Source: Rugosimonospora sp040255525 (GTDB lineage Bacteria; Actinomycetota; Actinomycetes; Mycobacteriales; Micromonosporaceae). From it: 64,000 nucleotides of DNA. The notes under the pieces were generated by a model that was not told where the DNA came from, made no database searches, and saw nothing but the letters and a program-made list of their open reading frames with translations. This document shows positions 34,727 through 42,792 of the stretch, piece after piece (positions within the stretch are counted from its first letter, which is position 1; every line of letters starts with the position of its first letter). The translations under genes were made by a program, and so were the position numbers. The DNA is taken from contig JBDZVD010000008.1 in the NCBI GenBank assembly GCA_040255525.1, positions 50,826-114,825 of the forward strand. Direction: 5' to 3'.

Positions 34727-35086
34727 ATGACTGGTCCCTTGAATGGCTGGCGCACGCTAGCCGAACAGATCTCCGAGCAGATCAGCTCGGGGCGCCTCAT
34801 GCCCGGTGAGCGACTGCCGAGCGAGAAGCAACTGCAGCAACGCACGGAATTGAGCCGCACCACGGTCCGCGCGGCCATCGCTGAGCTGCGTCGACGCGGC
34901 CAGGTCGAGACGCGGCATTCTGCCGGGACCTTCGTTCTTGGCGCTGGTGGCATGTTTGCGCTACGGCCGGGCGAGTCCGTGACTGCTTCTGCCGCGCTGG
35001 TCGTGACCGGCGCGGACGGAGCGACTCGTACCTTGGCCGCGGGTACGCGCATCGTGGTCGCCTCCGCAGAAATCAGCGGTAGCTGA
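34727..35086 (+). CDS. GntR-family regulator, short form
   Basis: 119 residues. The winged HTH is complete: GWRTLAEQISEQISSGRLMP, GERLPSEKQLQQRTELSRTTVRAAI (span ~26-50), AELRRRGQVETRHSAGTFVL. Only a ~45-residue C-terminal domain remains instead of a full UTRA or FadR effector domain. It has a small beta-rich look (ESVTASAALVVTGADGATR), as in short mobile-element and YtrA-like GntR proteins. Divergent from the SUKH-IclR pair, which it may control. About 190 bases after it are without a gene apart from a short hairpin-like GGTTCCGGC/GCCGGAACC (35138-35160). Confidence 0.88.
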   Translation: MTGPLNGWRTLAEQISEQISSGRLMPGERLPSEKQLQQRTELSRTTVRAAIAELRRRGQVETRHSAGTFVLGAGGMFALRPGESVTASAALVVTGADGATRTLAAGTRIVVASAEISGS

Positions 35087-35137
35087 GTAGCCACGAAAAT
35101 GGCCATGCGGGTAGGCGGCGTCCTGTCCCCTGGATGG

Positions 35138-35160
35138 TTCCGGCCGGCGGAGCCGGAACC
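35138..35160. terminator. Hairpin after the GntR gene
   Basis: GGATGGTTCCGGC and GCCGGAACCATCC form an almost perfect inverted repeat around a very short loop (35133-35165), about 50 bases after the GntR stop. Confidence 0.55.
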
Positions 35161-35277
35161 ATCCAGGTCGGCGGTACGAATGGGCCCGGACCTGTCCTGT
35201 GCCGTCGCCGGGTAGTAACGGAGACGCTCGTTCAGGGGATACCCGCCCCAGTCCGTCCAGGTCATCGTGATCAACAC

Positions 35278-35676
35278 TTACGAGGCGTTCACGGCGCTTA
35301 CGCCCGCGGCGGCCAAACCCGTCACGTGGTCTCGCCACACCGCCCGGTAGTAGCCCTCGACGTCGAACGGCCCTGGACGGTCCGGGCAGAACTCTGGTCG
35401 GAATTCATCAGTGCTTGGGGGTGGTGGATGCTCCACCCTGTCTGCGTACTGGTTCCAGAATCCGCCCGGGCCGTCGAGCGTGTTGGGAGTAGCGTGCGGG
35501 TCGCGCTCCTGCCAGCGATGCAAGACATCGGCAATGACTAGATCGATGGACTCGTCGTCGTCCAGGTAGTCGCGCACATCTTCGAACACCACCCGGTTGA
35601 CCGCGAGAAGCAGCCCCAGGTGCGACAGTTCCTGTTCAGCTGGGTCGCTGTCGCGGTGCTCGGCGTGGTCTTTCAT
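35278..35676 (-). CDS. Hypothetical protein downstream of the DUF574 methyltransferase
   Basis: 132 residues, acidic and soluble. Contains LGLLLAVNRVVFEDVRDYLD, DLVIADVLHRWQERDPHAT, and an aromatic C-terminal part VEGYYRAVWRDHVTGLAAAG. No family recognised. Small proteins of this kind commonly trail XRE/DUF574 loci in actinobacteria. It lies 91 bases after the methyltransferase on the same strand and is probably cotranscribed. Confidence 0.6.
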   Translation of the reverse strand: MKDHAEHRDSDPAEQELSHLGLLLAVNRVVFEDVRDYLDDDESIDLVIADVLHRWQERDPHATPNTLDGPGGFWNQYADRVEHPPPPSTDEFRPEFCPDRPGPFDVEGYYRAVWRDHVTGLAAAGVSAVNAS

Positions 35677-35767
35677 GGTGTCTCCGTTTCATGGGTGCGG
35701 TTCGAGTGCTGGCACGCGTGGGTGTGCCGTTCTGGGTCATCGATGAGCCCGCCGTGCGGCCGACTTT

Positions 35768-36622
35768 TCAGGGAATTCGTGCGAGGGCGGCGTAGGCGGC
35801 GGCCTCCATCGCCGTGGGCTGCGATTGGTTTTGTGGGATGGGTCGCCACTGCGCGGTGGTCACGATGCCCGGCTCAACCAGATCGAGTCCGTCGAAGAAC
35901 TGGGCGAACTGCTCACGGGTGCGGGCCTGGAACCGTTCGTGTGCGGTGGCGGCGTCCAACGCGGCGATCGTGTCTGGTGGCATGAAGTCGTAGGTGGTGT
36001 GCGATACAGCGAGGTAGCTGCCGGACGGCAGGGCATCAACCAGGTGAGCCACGATGCGGTACGGGTCGTCAACGTCGGTGAGGAAGTGCAGGATCGCGAT
36101 CAGCATCAACGCCACCGGTCTCCCCAGGTCCAGCGTGTGAGCCAGGTCGGGGTGGTTCAGGATCCGATCGGGGTCGCGCAAGTCGGCATCGAGGTAGGCG
36201 GTGGCTCCGGCTGGGGTGCTGGTCAGCAGCGCGCGGGCGTGCGCCAGCACGATCGGGTCGTTATCGACGTACACCACCCGGCAGCGGGGATTGACGCGTT
36301 GAGCGACCTCGTGAGTGTTGTCGGCTTCCGGGATACCGGTTCCAATATCCAGAAACTGCGCGATGCCGGCCTCGCCGGCCAGGTACGTCACGGCACGGCC
36401 GAGGAAACGGCGGTTTTCCCGTACAGCGATACGGATGCCGGGAAAGGCAGCGGCGATACGGTCGCCGGACTCCCGATCCGCCGCGAAGTGGTCCTTCCCG
36501 CCGAGCCAGTAGCCGTACCTTCGGGCCGGGTGAGTCACAGTGGTGTTGATCCGTGGCGCGAGTCCCAGCCCAGACACGTCGGTGGTGGGTTGGGCTGAGG
36601 CCGTGCCGGCTTCGGTGTTCAT
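35768..36622 (-). CDS. SAM-dependent methyltransferase, DUF574 (Methyltransf_19) family
   Basis: 284 residues. Family signatures: HPARRYGYWLGGKDHFAADR, ENRRFLGRAVTYLAGEAGIA, the AdoMet loop FLDIGTGIPEADNTHEVAQ, VVYVDNDPIVLAHARALL, LMLIAILHFLTDVDDPYRIV and YLAVSHTTYDF. This family is very abundant in actinomycetes and lacks a characterised substrate. The ATG at 36622 is chosen because it overlaps the GNAT stop by 4 bases (ATGA), which implies coupled translation. Confidence 0.92.
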   Translation of the reverse strand: MNTEAGTASAQPTTDVSGLGLAPRINTTVTHPARRYGYWLGGKDHFAADRESGDRIAAAFPGIRIAVRENRRFLGRAVTYLAGEAGIAQFLDIGTGIPEADNTHEVAQRVNPRCRVVYVDNDPIVLAHARALLTSTPAGATAYLDADLRDPDRILNHPDLAHTLDLGRPVALMLIAILHFLTDVDDPYRIVAHLVDALPSGSYLAVSHTTYDFMPPDTIAALDAATAHERFQARTREQFAQFFDGLDLVEPGIVTTAQWRPIPQNQSQPTAMEAAAYAALARIP

Positions 36623-37394
36623 GCGGAGTACTCCGACAGTGGGGGTGGGGTGGCGGCCTGACGCCACATCGGAAAAAGGGAGGGGCCTTCGGACAGGCGG
36701 ACCGGTGGTCCTTGGTCGCGGTAGCCGTGGCGCAGGAACAACCTGCGGGAGGCCGGGCCGGTGGCTTGCAGATAGATGGGGGGCCGTATGTCGTCGCGGT
36801 CAACCATCTGGTGGTATGCGGCCAGCAGACTGCTGCCGATGCCGTCGCCTTGCCACGAGGATTGCACCGCGAGGATGGTCAGGTAGTCGTGACGGACACC
36901 GGCCGGGTGGTGCCTTGCGCGGATCGCGTCGAAGGCGCGGAACCGGTCGGCCCACGGGCCGGTCGCGGCCGCGACTTGCCGGTGGTAGTCGCCGGGTTCT
37001 CGTCGCGGCCATCGCCTCGGCGTAGCCACACCGCGACCGCGGTCCGGTCCCGGTTGGTGTACACCTCGCCAGTACTCAGCGCCTGGTTGAGCAGGATCCG
37101 GAAATAGGCCAGGAGGATGTCCCACCTGGCGACCGGGGCGGGGACGAGCCACCGGTACAGCTCCAGCTTGTGAACGGCTTCGGCGATGACCACACTGAGC
37201 GCCTCGACGTCGCGCCACCCGGCGTGCGTCAACCGTGCCTGCGGGTCGTCGCGTCGCTGGCCGTCGAAGGCTTCGGGCAGACGGGCAGGGCCAGGGCGGC
37301 CGGTCTCGGCGGCGGGGGTGTCACTCACTGAACCGCGATCACGGGAGGCGCGGACGCCGTGGCTTCGAGTGTCGCCGGTAGTGGAGCTTTCCAT
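36619..37394 (-). pseudogene. GNAT acetyltransferase with one frameshift
   Basis: The N-terminal half from ATG 37394 (AGWRDVEALSVVIAEAVHKL; TNRDRTAVAVWLRRGDGR) is in one frame. The C-terminal half (EPGDYHRQVAAATGPWADRF; HDYLTILAVQSSWQGDGIGS with the acetyl-CoA loop QGDGIGSSLL; RRLFLRHGYRD; GPSLFPMWRQ) is in another. A base is missing near 36995-37012. The intact paralogue at 39326 shows how the halves should join (AVAVWLSWP...DYDTRLAA). Upstream the frame runs back without a stop into the preceding gene. If the indel is a sequencing error this is a functional ~258-residue enzyme coupled to the DUF574 gene. Confidence 0.75.
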
Positions 37395-37459
37395 GGAAGT
37401 GGTCCCTTTGCACCTGGGTGACAGGGGGTCAGCGGCGGTGGACGCCTGCCCCGCCGGGT

Positions 37460-38110
37460 TCAACCCCGCGCGGCGGCGTTGCCGGCGTCGGGTGGTCGTG
37501 GTGGTGATGCTGTGTGTACGGGCGGTGTCGGGGTTGCGGCGGTCGCGTCCCCAGAACCAGGACGGAGTCTCGTGCTCATGCCACAGGCGTAGGAACTGTT
37601 GCCGGGCGGTGGACAGGGTGGACACGAAACCGTGGTACTTGCGACCCAGTGCTTTTGCGGCGAGTCCGTAGTCGTCGTGCTCAGCCAGGGCGAGCAGTAC
37701 TCGTTGGTGGGGCGCGACAGCCGTGGCCAGATCTGGGTCAGCGCCCTGGCCTCGACGATCGGGGCTTCCGGGCAGCGTGTGGGTTGGGCGGTGGCCAGCC
37801 AGTACCGCCAGAATCGGGGCATGCCGGCGCCCATCGGTTTACCGGATTCAGCGAGGTACACGCCCCGGTAGCGGCCCTCGGCCTCAACATGTGCCCCGAT
37901 CGCGCGTTCCCCGAGGTGCACCAGGTCCCAGAACTCCGGTACTTCCGTGCAGGTCAGCAAGTGTTCGGTGATCGCGAACCGAGCGATGTCGATCCGCTCG
38001 GCCAATGTGAGGTACAGCCATCGGGACGTGAACCCGGCCTTCCTGGCGACGTGGCCCAGCTGCGCCACGGTGTACCCGTGTGCCAACGGCACCTCGGTCT
38101 CGCCGACCAT
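37460..38110 (-). pseudogene. Actinobacterial helix-rich regulator-like protein with a frameshift
   Basis: From ATG 38110 the first ~140 residues look coding: GYTVAQLGHVARKAGFTSRW, LYLTLAERIDIARFAITEHL, GMPRFWRYWLATAQPTRCPE, ALTQIWPRLS. The next frame carries PHQRVLLALAEHDDYGLAAK, ALGRKYHGFVSTLSTARQQF and LRLWHEHETPSWFWGRDRR. This is a clear continuation (an HTH-like AAKALG helix), so one base is missing near 37709-37720. The second frame then stays open into the GNAT gene. The family is widespread in actinomycetes and of unknown role. Together with the GNAT break it may reflect sequencing indels. Confidence 0.65.
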
Positions 38111-38194
38111 GACGAATTTCCTCTCCCCGTGGTGTCGCTGGTGTGGCCGTCCGACCGGGACCGCCGGATGGCCACACCAGCCCTTGTTTGTTGG

Positions 38195-38401
38195 TCAGAC
38201 GGTGAAGCTGGCCGCGTCGGCGATGAACGCCGACCACTCGGCGCGGGTGAACACGACCACGGTGCTGTCGGGATCGGTGGAGTTGCGCACGGCGACGAGG
38301 TCGCGTTGGTCGCCGTAGTCGGTGGCGACTTCCACGCAGGCGTCGTCCACGTGCAGCGAGCAGCGCCCTGCGGGTTTACGCCATGTCGGCTGGTTGGGCA
38401 T
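38195..38401 (-). CDS. DUF397 protein
   Basis: 68 residues. TWRKPAGRCSLHVDDACVEV, VAVRNSTDPDSTVVVFTRAE and WSAFIADA match DUF397 (W.KS..S...CVEVA, V.VRDSKDP.G..L.F....W..F). These small proteins pair with XRE/DUF5753 regulators, as BldB/AbaA-like clusters in Streptomyces, and may modulate them. The start ATG at 38401 lies 26 bases inside the XRE gene. ATT/W variations suggest an ordinary member. Confidence 0.9.
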   Translation of the reverse strand: MPNQPTWRKPAGRCSLHVDDACVEVATDYGDQRDLVAVRNSTDPDSTVVVFTRAEWSAFIADAASFTV

Positions 38402-39326
38402 GGGGTTCCTCCATTCGGGGGTGGTGGCCATCGGCGATGGCCTGGATGAACTGTGTGCTGGCCGCAGCGTCGAGGGCTGCGGCGCTGACCCGGTCCCAGG
38501 CCGTGCGGTAGTCGGCGATCTCGTCCGGGTCATCCATGAACACGGTGCGGGTCAGGTGCTCGATATAGGCGATGCCGGGGTTGCCGACCGGCCGCGGGTA
38601 GTCCAGCAACACGAACGGTGCCGGGAACGCCGCCCCCACGGCCCGGCTGAGGGGTAGGACTTGGATGGTGACGTTGGGCAGCTCGGCCAACTCCCGCAGC
38701 CGCCGGCACTGGCCGGCCATAACCTGCAGCCCGCCGATCTGCAACCGCAGCGCGGACTCACTGATCACCGCATGCGCCACCAAGGGCTCCGGTCCGGTGA
38801 GCCGGTCGGAGCGGGCCACCCGCGCGTCAACGGCTTCCTCCAGCTCGGGCTTCCCGGCGCGCAGGACGTGGTCGGCGATGGCCGCCGCGTAGTCCCGGGT
38901 CTGCAGGATGCCCGGCACGATGCTGGGCTGGTACATCCGCTTCTCGCTCGCGCCCGCGTTAAGGCCGATGTACATCCGCCGGTACTCCGGAACGCTGTCC
39001 ACGAGGCGGGAAGGGAACTCCTGTGTCCAGCCCCGCAGCTGGTCGCAGGCCCGCTCGTGGTCGTCGACCAGCAGCCCGAGCAGGTAGGACCGGTAGTCCT
39101 TCCCGGTGATGGCCAGTTCATCGAGCAGGCGCCGCACCACCAGCCAGGACACCCGCCGCTCGGCGTTCTCGATCTGTTCCCAGCTTTGCCGGTCGGTGCT
39201 CAGCAGCTTTGAGGCGGCTTCCGGGATCGACAAGCCGGCTTGTTCGCGTAGGAGCCGGAACTCGATCGCGACGCGTCGCTGCCGCACCGTCGGTGCGGTG
39301 AGCATGGTGGGAGCCGGTATGGGCAT
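38376..39326 (-). CDS. XRE-family regulator with DUF5753 (first pair)
   Basis: 316 residues. HTH at ~16-60: RVAIEFRLLREQAGLSIPEA, STDRQSWEQIENAERRVS. The C-terminal DUF5753 domain has MYQPSIVPGILQTRDYAAAI, SALRLQIGGLQVMAGQCRRL, NVTIQVLPLSRAVGAAFPAP, GIAYIEHLTRTVFMDD. These proteins control a partner DUF397 gene, which overlaps its end. The ATG at 39326 is used because it overlaps the stop of the GNAT gene (ATGA); a GTG 3 bases earlier is also possible. Confidence 0.92.
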   Translation of the reverse strand: MPIPAPTMLTAPTVRQRRVAIEFRLLREQAGLSIPEAASKLLSTDRQSWEQIENAERRVSWLVVRRLLDELAITGKDYRSYLLGLLVDDHERACDQLRGWTQEFPSRLVDSVPEYRRMYIGLNAGASEKRMYQPSIVPGILQTRDYAAAIADHVLRAGKPELEEAVDARVARSDRLTGPEPLVAHAVISESALRLQIGGLQVMAGQCRRLRELAELPNVTIQVLPLSRAVGAAFPAPFVLLDYPRPVGNPGIAYIEHLTRTVFMDDPDEIADYRTAWDRVSAAALDAAASTQFIQAIADGHHPRMEEPHAQPADMA

Positions 39327-39952
39327 CACGAGTCTCTCTCCTCAGGAGAATCCGGGTGGGAGGCGGGGTCGCGCCACATGGGGAACATCGATTCGCCCTG
39401 ATAGCGAAGATCCAGTGGCGGGGCGCAGTCCCGGTAGCCGGTGGCTTCGTAGAGCTTGCGGCTGCGGGTGTTGCTGGCCTCCAGGTACGCCGGGCGGCCC
39501 TGGCGGTCCAGTTCGGTGTGGTGGTGCTCCAGCAGGGCGGTGCCGAGCCGTTGGCCCTGGGAGGGTGGCATGACGGCCAGGAACGCGAGGTAGTCGTGCG
39601 CTCCTTGGTCGTGGGGGTGGGCCTGGTGCATCTGCTCGTCCAGCTTCTGGAACCGGGGCGTCCACGGGCCGCACGCGGCGGCTAGGCGGGTGTCGTAGTC
39701 GGCGGGGTCGGGGAACGGCCAGGACAGCCAGACCGCGACCGCGTTGAGATCGGTGGTGACGTGTACCGTGCCGTGCTGAAACGCGTGATCGACCATGATG
39801 CGGAAGTAGTCCGGGAACCGGGCGGCGCGTTCCTGCGGGTCGGGGATCAGCCACTGGCACACGTCGAGGGGGTGGAAGGCGGTGGCGACCACGTAGGCAA
39901 CGGTGGGGGCGTCGGTGACGCTAGCTGTGCGGATCTTCGGCGTGTAGTTCAT
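39326..39952 (-). CDS. GNAT-family N-acetyltransferase
   Basis: 208 residues. IRTASVTDAPTVAYVVATAF opens the GNAT fold, VAVWLSWPFPDPADYDT sits on the central strands, AFLAVMPPSQGQRLGTALLE holds the acetyl-CoA Q/RxxGxG/A loop, and ASNTRSRKLYEATGYRD is the last helix-strand. GESMFPMWRDP is a tail shared with the GNAT at 36619. The acceptor is unknown. The ATG at 39952 has GAGGAG 10 bases upstream. The reading frame stays open for another 63 codons upstream. Coupled to the XRE gene downstream. Confidence 0.88.
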   Translation of the reverse strand: MNYTPKIRTASVTDAPTVAYVVATAFHPLDVCQWLIPDPQERAARFPDYFRIMVDHAFQHGTVHVTTDLNAVAVWLSWPFPDPADYDTRLAAACGPWTPRFQKLDEQMHQAHPHDQGAHDYLAFLAVMPPSQGQRLGTALLEHHHTELDRQGRPAYLEASNTRSRKLYEATGYRDCAPPLDLRYQGESMFPMWRDPASHPDSPEERDS

Positions 39953-40141
39953 CAGGTGCGGCTCCTCGTGATGGGTTGGGGCGCTGGCCGAGGTGGTGGG
40001 TGGCGGGGCGGTGTAGTCGGGAACGTCGCTGGCGGGAGTGCCGAGCCCGATCGCGGCGTATGCATGCGGGCGGGTGCCGCGCAGGATCAATGTCGATACC
40101 AGTCCGGCAACGACCACAACGGCGAACGTCGCTGGGAACAA
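39953..40141 (-). other. In-frame upstream extension with a membrane helix, possible small membrane protein
   Basis: From an ATG at 40141 the frame reads MFPATFAVVVVAGLVSTLIL, a good membrane helix, then RGTRPHAYAAIGLG and a Pro/Thr/Ser-rich linker that runs without a stop into the GNAT. It starts 52 bases after the APC permease stop. Either the GNAT is membrane-anchored, or a small permease-associated peptide has lost its stop to an indel. Confidence 0.35.
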
Positions 40142-40193
40142 CTACTGCAGGCGTTCCCGCTTTCTCTGGCAGAGGTGTCTGTGTTCGGGTGAC

Positions 40194-41660
40194 TCATCGG
40201 AACGCACCTTCTGGCTGAAGGTCTGGGGAGGCGACGGTCGGCGGCTGGTAGTGGACCATCGCGTCGTAGACGCCGGGTCGTCGGGCCTTGAGGTACCAGC
40301 CACGCAACAGACCGATCGCGGCGAAGACCGTGAAGCTGGCTGGCCACTGCCACGCCTCGGGCGTGCCGGGTGGGACGTTGAGGATGGTGGCGTAGTGGGT
40401 GGCGACCAGGTACACCATGGCCAGCAATGCGATCGCGGCGATGGTCGGGGCGACCAGGCGGGCGGCGATGCTCTCTTGGTGTGGGGTGCGTAGGAAGTAC
40501 CGGGCGACGGCGATCGCGGTCCCGGTGAGCAGGAGGAAGACCCCGAAGCCGCCGGCGTTGCCGAGCCGGTAGAACATCCCGGTCACCGGGTCCCAGCCGG
40601 CCGCGACCACCGTCAGGGTCGTGGCGAAGGCAAGGAACGTCTGGGCCAGTGATGCAATCCACGGGGCGTCGAACGCATTGGTGCGGCCGAAGTTTGCCCA
40701 TATCACGCGTTGCTTGCCCAGCCCATACAGGTACTGCACGGTTGCGTTGTGGAAGGCCAGCAGGGCGGCGCCGATGCTCAGCAGCAGCTGGACGTGTACG
40801 AAGGTGACCAGTCGGCCGGTGCCGCCGAGTGCGAAGGCGGCGTTTGGGTCGGCGGCGGCTTGGGCGACCTTGTCGCCGTAGAAGACTTGGTAGGACCAGC
40901 TGCCGAGTAGGTAGACCGTGGTCACGGTGGTCAGGACGCCGATCGAGGCGATCAGCATGGTCCGGCGTCCGTTTTTGACCATGGTGCTGTAGGTGGCGGC
41001 CTGCTCGACCCCGGCGAGCGCCAGCACGACGATGCCGAACGCCGCGGTTGCTCCGCCGACGAGCAGTAGTCGTGGGTTGAACGCGGCCATGGTGAGGTGA
41101 CCGCTGGCGGGGTGTCCCAGGCCGCGCAGGGACAGCAGGATGATGCTGACCATTTCCAGGGCGACCATCGGCGCCAGCACCCAGGCGCCGATGTCGACGC
41201 GCAGCACGCCCAGCACGGCCACCACTGCGGTGGCCAGCAGGGCCCAGGCCCACCACGGCCAGCCGATGTAGCCGCCGACCAGGTCGTGCATCGATTGGCC
41301 GAACAGTCCGTACAAGCCGATCTGCAGCTCGCAGTAGGCGACAGCGGCCACCAGCGCGGCGGCCACTCCGAGGGGTCGGTTGAGGCCGAGGCTGACGTAG
41401 GTGAAGAAGCCGCCGGGCTCGCGTACGTGCTTGGCCATGGTCAGGTATGCCACGAGGAACACGGCCATGACGGCGGCCACGATCAGGAACGCCAGCGGGA
41501 TAGCGCGTAGTCCGCTGGCCGCGTACGCGACCGGGACTACGCCTGCGACGACGACAAGCGGGGTGACCGCAGCCAGCAGCAGTCCGGATAGTGGGATCGC
41601 GCCGAGCCTGCCCCGGGCCAGCATGGTGCCGACTCGGGAAGCCTCGTAGGTGGATGCCAT
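40194..41660 (-). CDS. APC-superfamily amino acid permease
   Basis: 488 residues, about 12 membrane helices. The N-terminus LGAIPLSGLLLAAVTPLVVVAG and TM3 region AKHVREPGGFFTYVSLGLNR correspond to the substrate-binding unwound helices of APC transporters. FGIVVLALAGVEQAATYSTM is the TM6 motif (G.E). The best guess is proton-coupled uptake or exchange of an amino acid or amine. It heads a minus-strand unit with the GNAT, XRE and DUF397 genes, which could detect or acetylate the substrate. Confidence 0.88.
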   Translation of the reverse strand: MASTYEASRVGTMLARGRLGAIPLSGLLLAAVTPLVVVAGVVPVAYAASGLRAIPLAFLIVAAVMAVFLVAYLTMAKHVREPGGFFTYVSLGLNRPLGVAAALVAAVAYCELQIGLYGLFGQSMHDLVGGYIGWPWWAWALLATAVVAVLGVLRVDIGAWVLAPMVALEMVSIILLSLRGLGHPASGHLTMAAFNPRLLLVGGATAAFGIVVLALAGVEQAATYSTMVKNGRRTMLIASIGVLTTVTTVYLLGSWSYQVFYGDKVAQAAADPNAAFALGGTGRLVTFVHVQLLLSIGAALLAFHNATVQYLYGLGKQRVIWANFGRTNAFDAPWIASLAQTFLAFATTLTVVAAGWDPVTGMFYRLGNAGGFGVFLLLTGTAIAVARYFLRTPHQESIAARLVAPTIAAIALLAMVYLVATHYATILNVPPGTPEAWQWPASFTVFAAIGLLRGWYLKARRPGVYDAMVHYQPPTVASPDLQPEGAFR

Positions 41661-41702
41661 CGACTCTCTCCAATCAACCGAGGGGTATGTTCACGAAGAG
41701 TC

Positions 41703-42614
41703 CTAGGAACCGAAGACGTGAAGGTTTGGGTCGTGGTATCCAGGACGGGCGATCACCGCGTTGTCTGCGGCCGCCTTTGCCTGCGCGACGAGGTACCGCA
41801 GCGGATCGTCGAGATGGGCGGTCGTGTCCGCGAGCAATTGAGCCGCGCTCGCCGCATCCGGTAGGTCAGCGACGACGACGCGGGCGAGCTGCAGTGCGTC
41901 AACCAGCGCGATGAGCAACTTCTGATGAGCGCCAGGCTGCTGCTGGTTCAGTCCTTGCGCGATACGTCGCAGCGCCTGCCGAGGTGAGTCCGCCTCCACG
42001 ACGTTGACGGGCAGCCATGTCCGCACAGCGCGGGTCCGGAACAGGCCACGTCGGTATTCCGACGTCAGCCGGCCGTCGCCTTCCAGCCGCTCGGCGACCA
42101 CTGCGGGCATGGTGGGTGCCAGCACCGTCAGCCAGTCGATCACCGGTCGGGACATCGGTTCCCGAGCGATCAGCTCGCGCGTATTCCAGTTCAGGCGGTC
42201 CGGGAACACCTCGACCCCGGAAACGCCGCACCACGGGCATGGCTCGCCGGCTCTGTCCTGTGTAACCCGCCGATGCGATTCGGAACACCAACCGGCGACG
42301 GTCAACCCCAGGCTGTGGTGGCGGATCCGGCGAAGAAACGGCTGCTGGTCGGTGGTGCGCAAGGTGGTACCTGATACATCGACGAACCCACCCATGACCA
42401 ACTCACCCAACAGTGCGGCGGCCAACCCGAGCCCGAGTACTCGTGGACCCAAGCGTGGTCGGCCCGATGCCGGATCATGCGCGACCAGGTAGAGACCGTC
42501 CGCAGCGCGCTCGACCTCACGCACGTCGATCACCGATCCACACATTGAGTGCTGTCGCGCCCAGTCGCCGTCCGACGCTGCACCAGGGCAGGTCCTGCGT
42601 TCCGGCCTGTTCAC
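41703..42614 (-). CDS. GPP34 (GOLPH3-like) phospholipid-binding protein
   Basis: 303 residues. GLYLVAHDPASGRPRLGPRV and LGLAAALLGELVMGGFVDVS are the GPP34 opening (L.L..D...G.......LG..LAGA.LAEL...G.....). DALQLARVVVADLPD and similar lie near the end. In eukaryotes GOLPH3 binds PI4P at Golgi membranes. Actinobacterial homologues are peripheral membrane proteins of unknown role. Start either 42614 or the in-frame ATG at 42545 (MCGSVIDV). An unusual cysteine pair CPWCGVSG in the middle is not typical of GPP34 and could bind metal. Confidence 0.8.
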   Translation of the reverse strand: MNRPERRTCPGAASDGDWARQHSMCGSVIDVREVERAADGLYLVAHDPASGRPRLGPRVLGLGLAAALLGELVMGGFVDVSGTTLRTTDQQPFLRRIRHHSLGLTVAGWCSESHRRVTQDRAGEPCPWCGVSGVEVFPDRLNWNTRELIAREPMSRPVIDWLTVLAPTMPAVVAERLEGDGRLTSEYRRGLFRTRAVRTWLPVNVVEADSPRQALRRIAQGLNQQQPGAHQKLLIALVDALQLARVVVADLPDAASAAQLLADTTAHLDDPLRYLVAQAKAAADNAVIARPGYHDPNLHVFGS

Positions 42615-42753
42615 GAGCCGTCGTCAGCGACCAAGGTTGGCCGCCCCTAGGGCACGCAGCGCCATGAGAATCGAACCGAGTCACAAGATCACCGCCTAGA
42701 GAACGGCCGCAGGTCGAAGCGGGCCTGTGCATGAAACTGAATTGAGATAGACA

Positions 42754-42772
42754 TTATGCGGTCCTATGCACT
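42754..42772. promoter_or_regulatory. Tandem TATGC motif upstream of the GPP34 gene
   Basis: TTATGCGGTCCTATGCACT, two TATGC boxes exactly 10 bases apart, matching the element at 45200-45218 at 17 of 19 bases. It sits 140 bases upstream of the longer GPP34 start. The complementary strand offers a CATAAT -10-like box inside the motif. Confidence 0.5.
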
Positions 42773-42792
42773 GAATCAAGGTTGTTTGAGGG

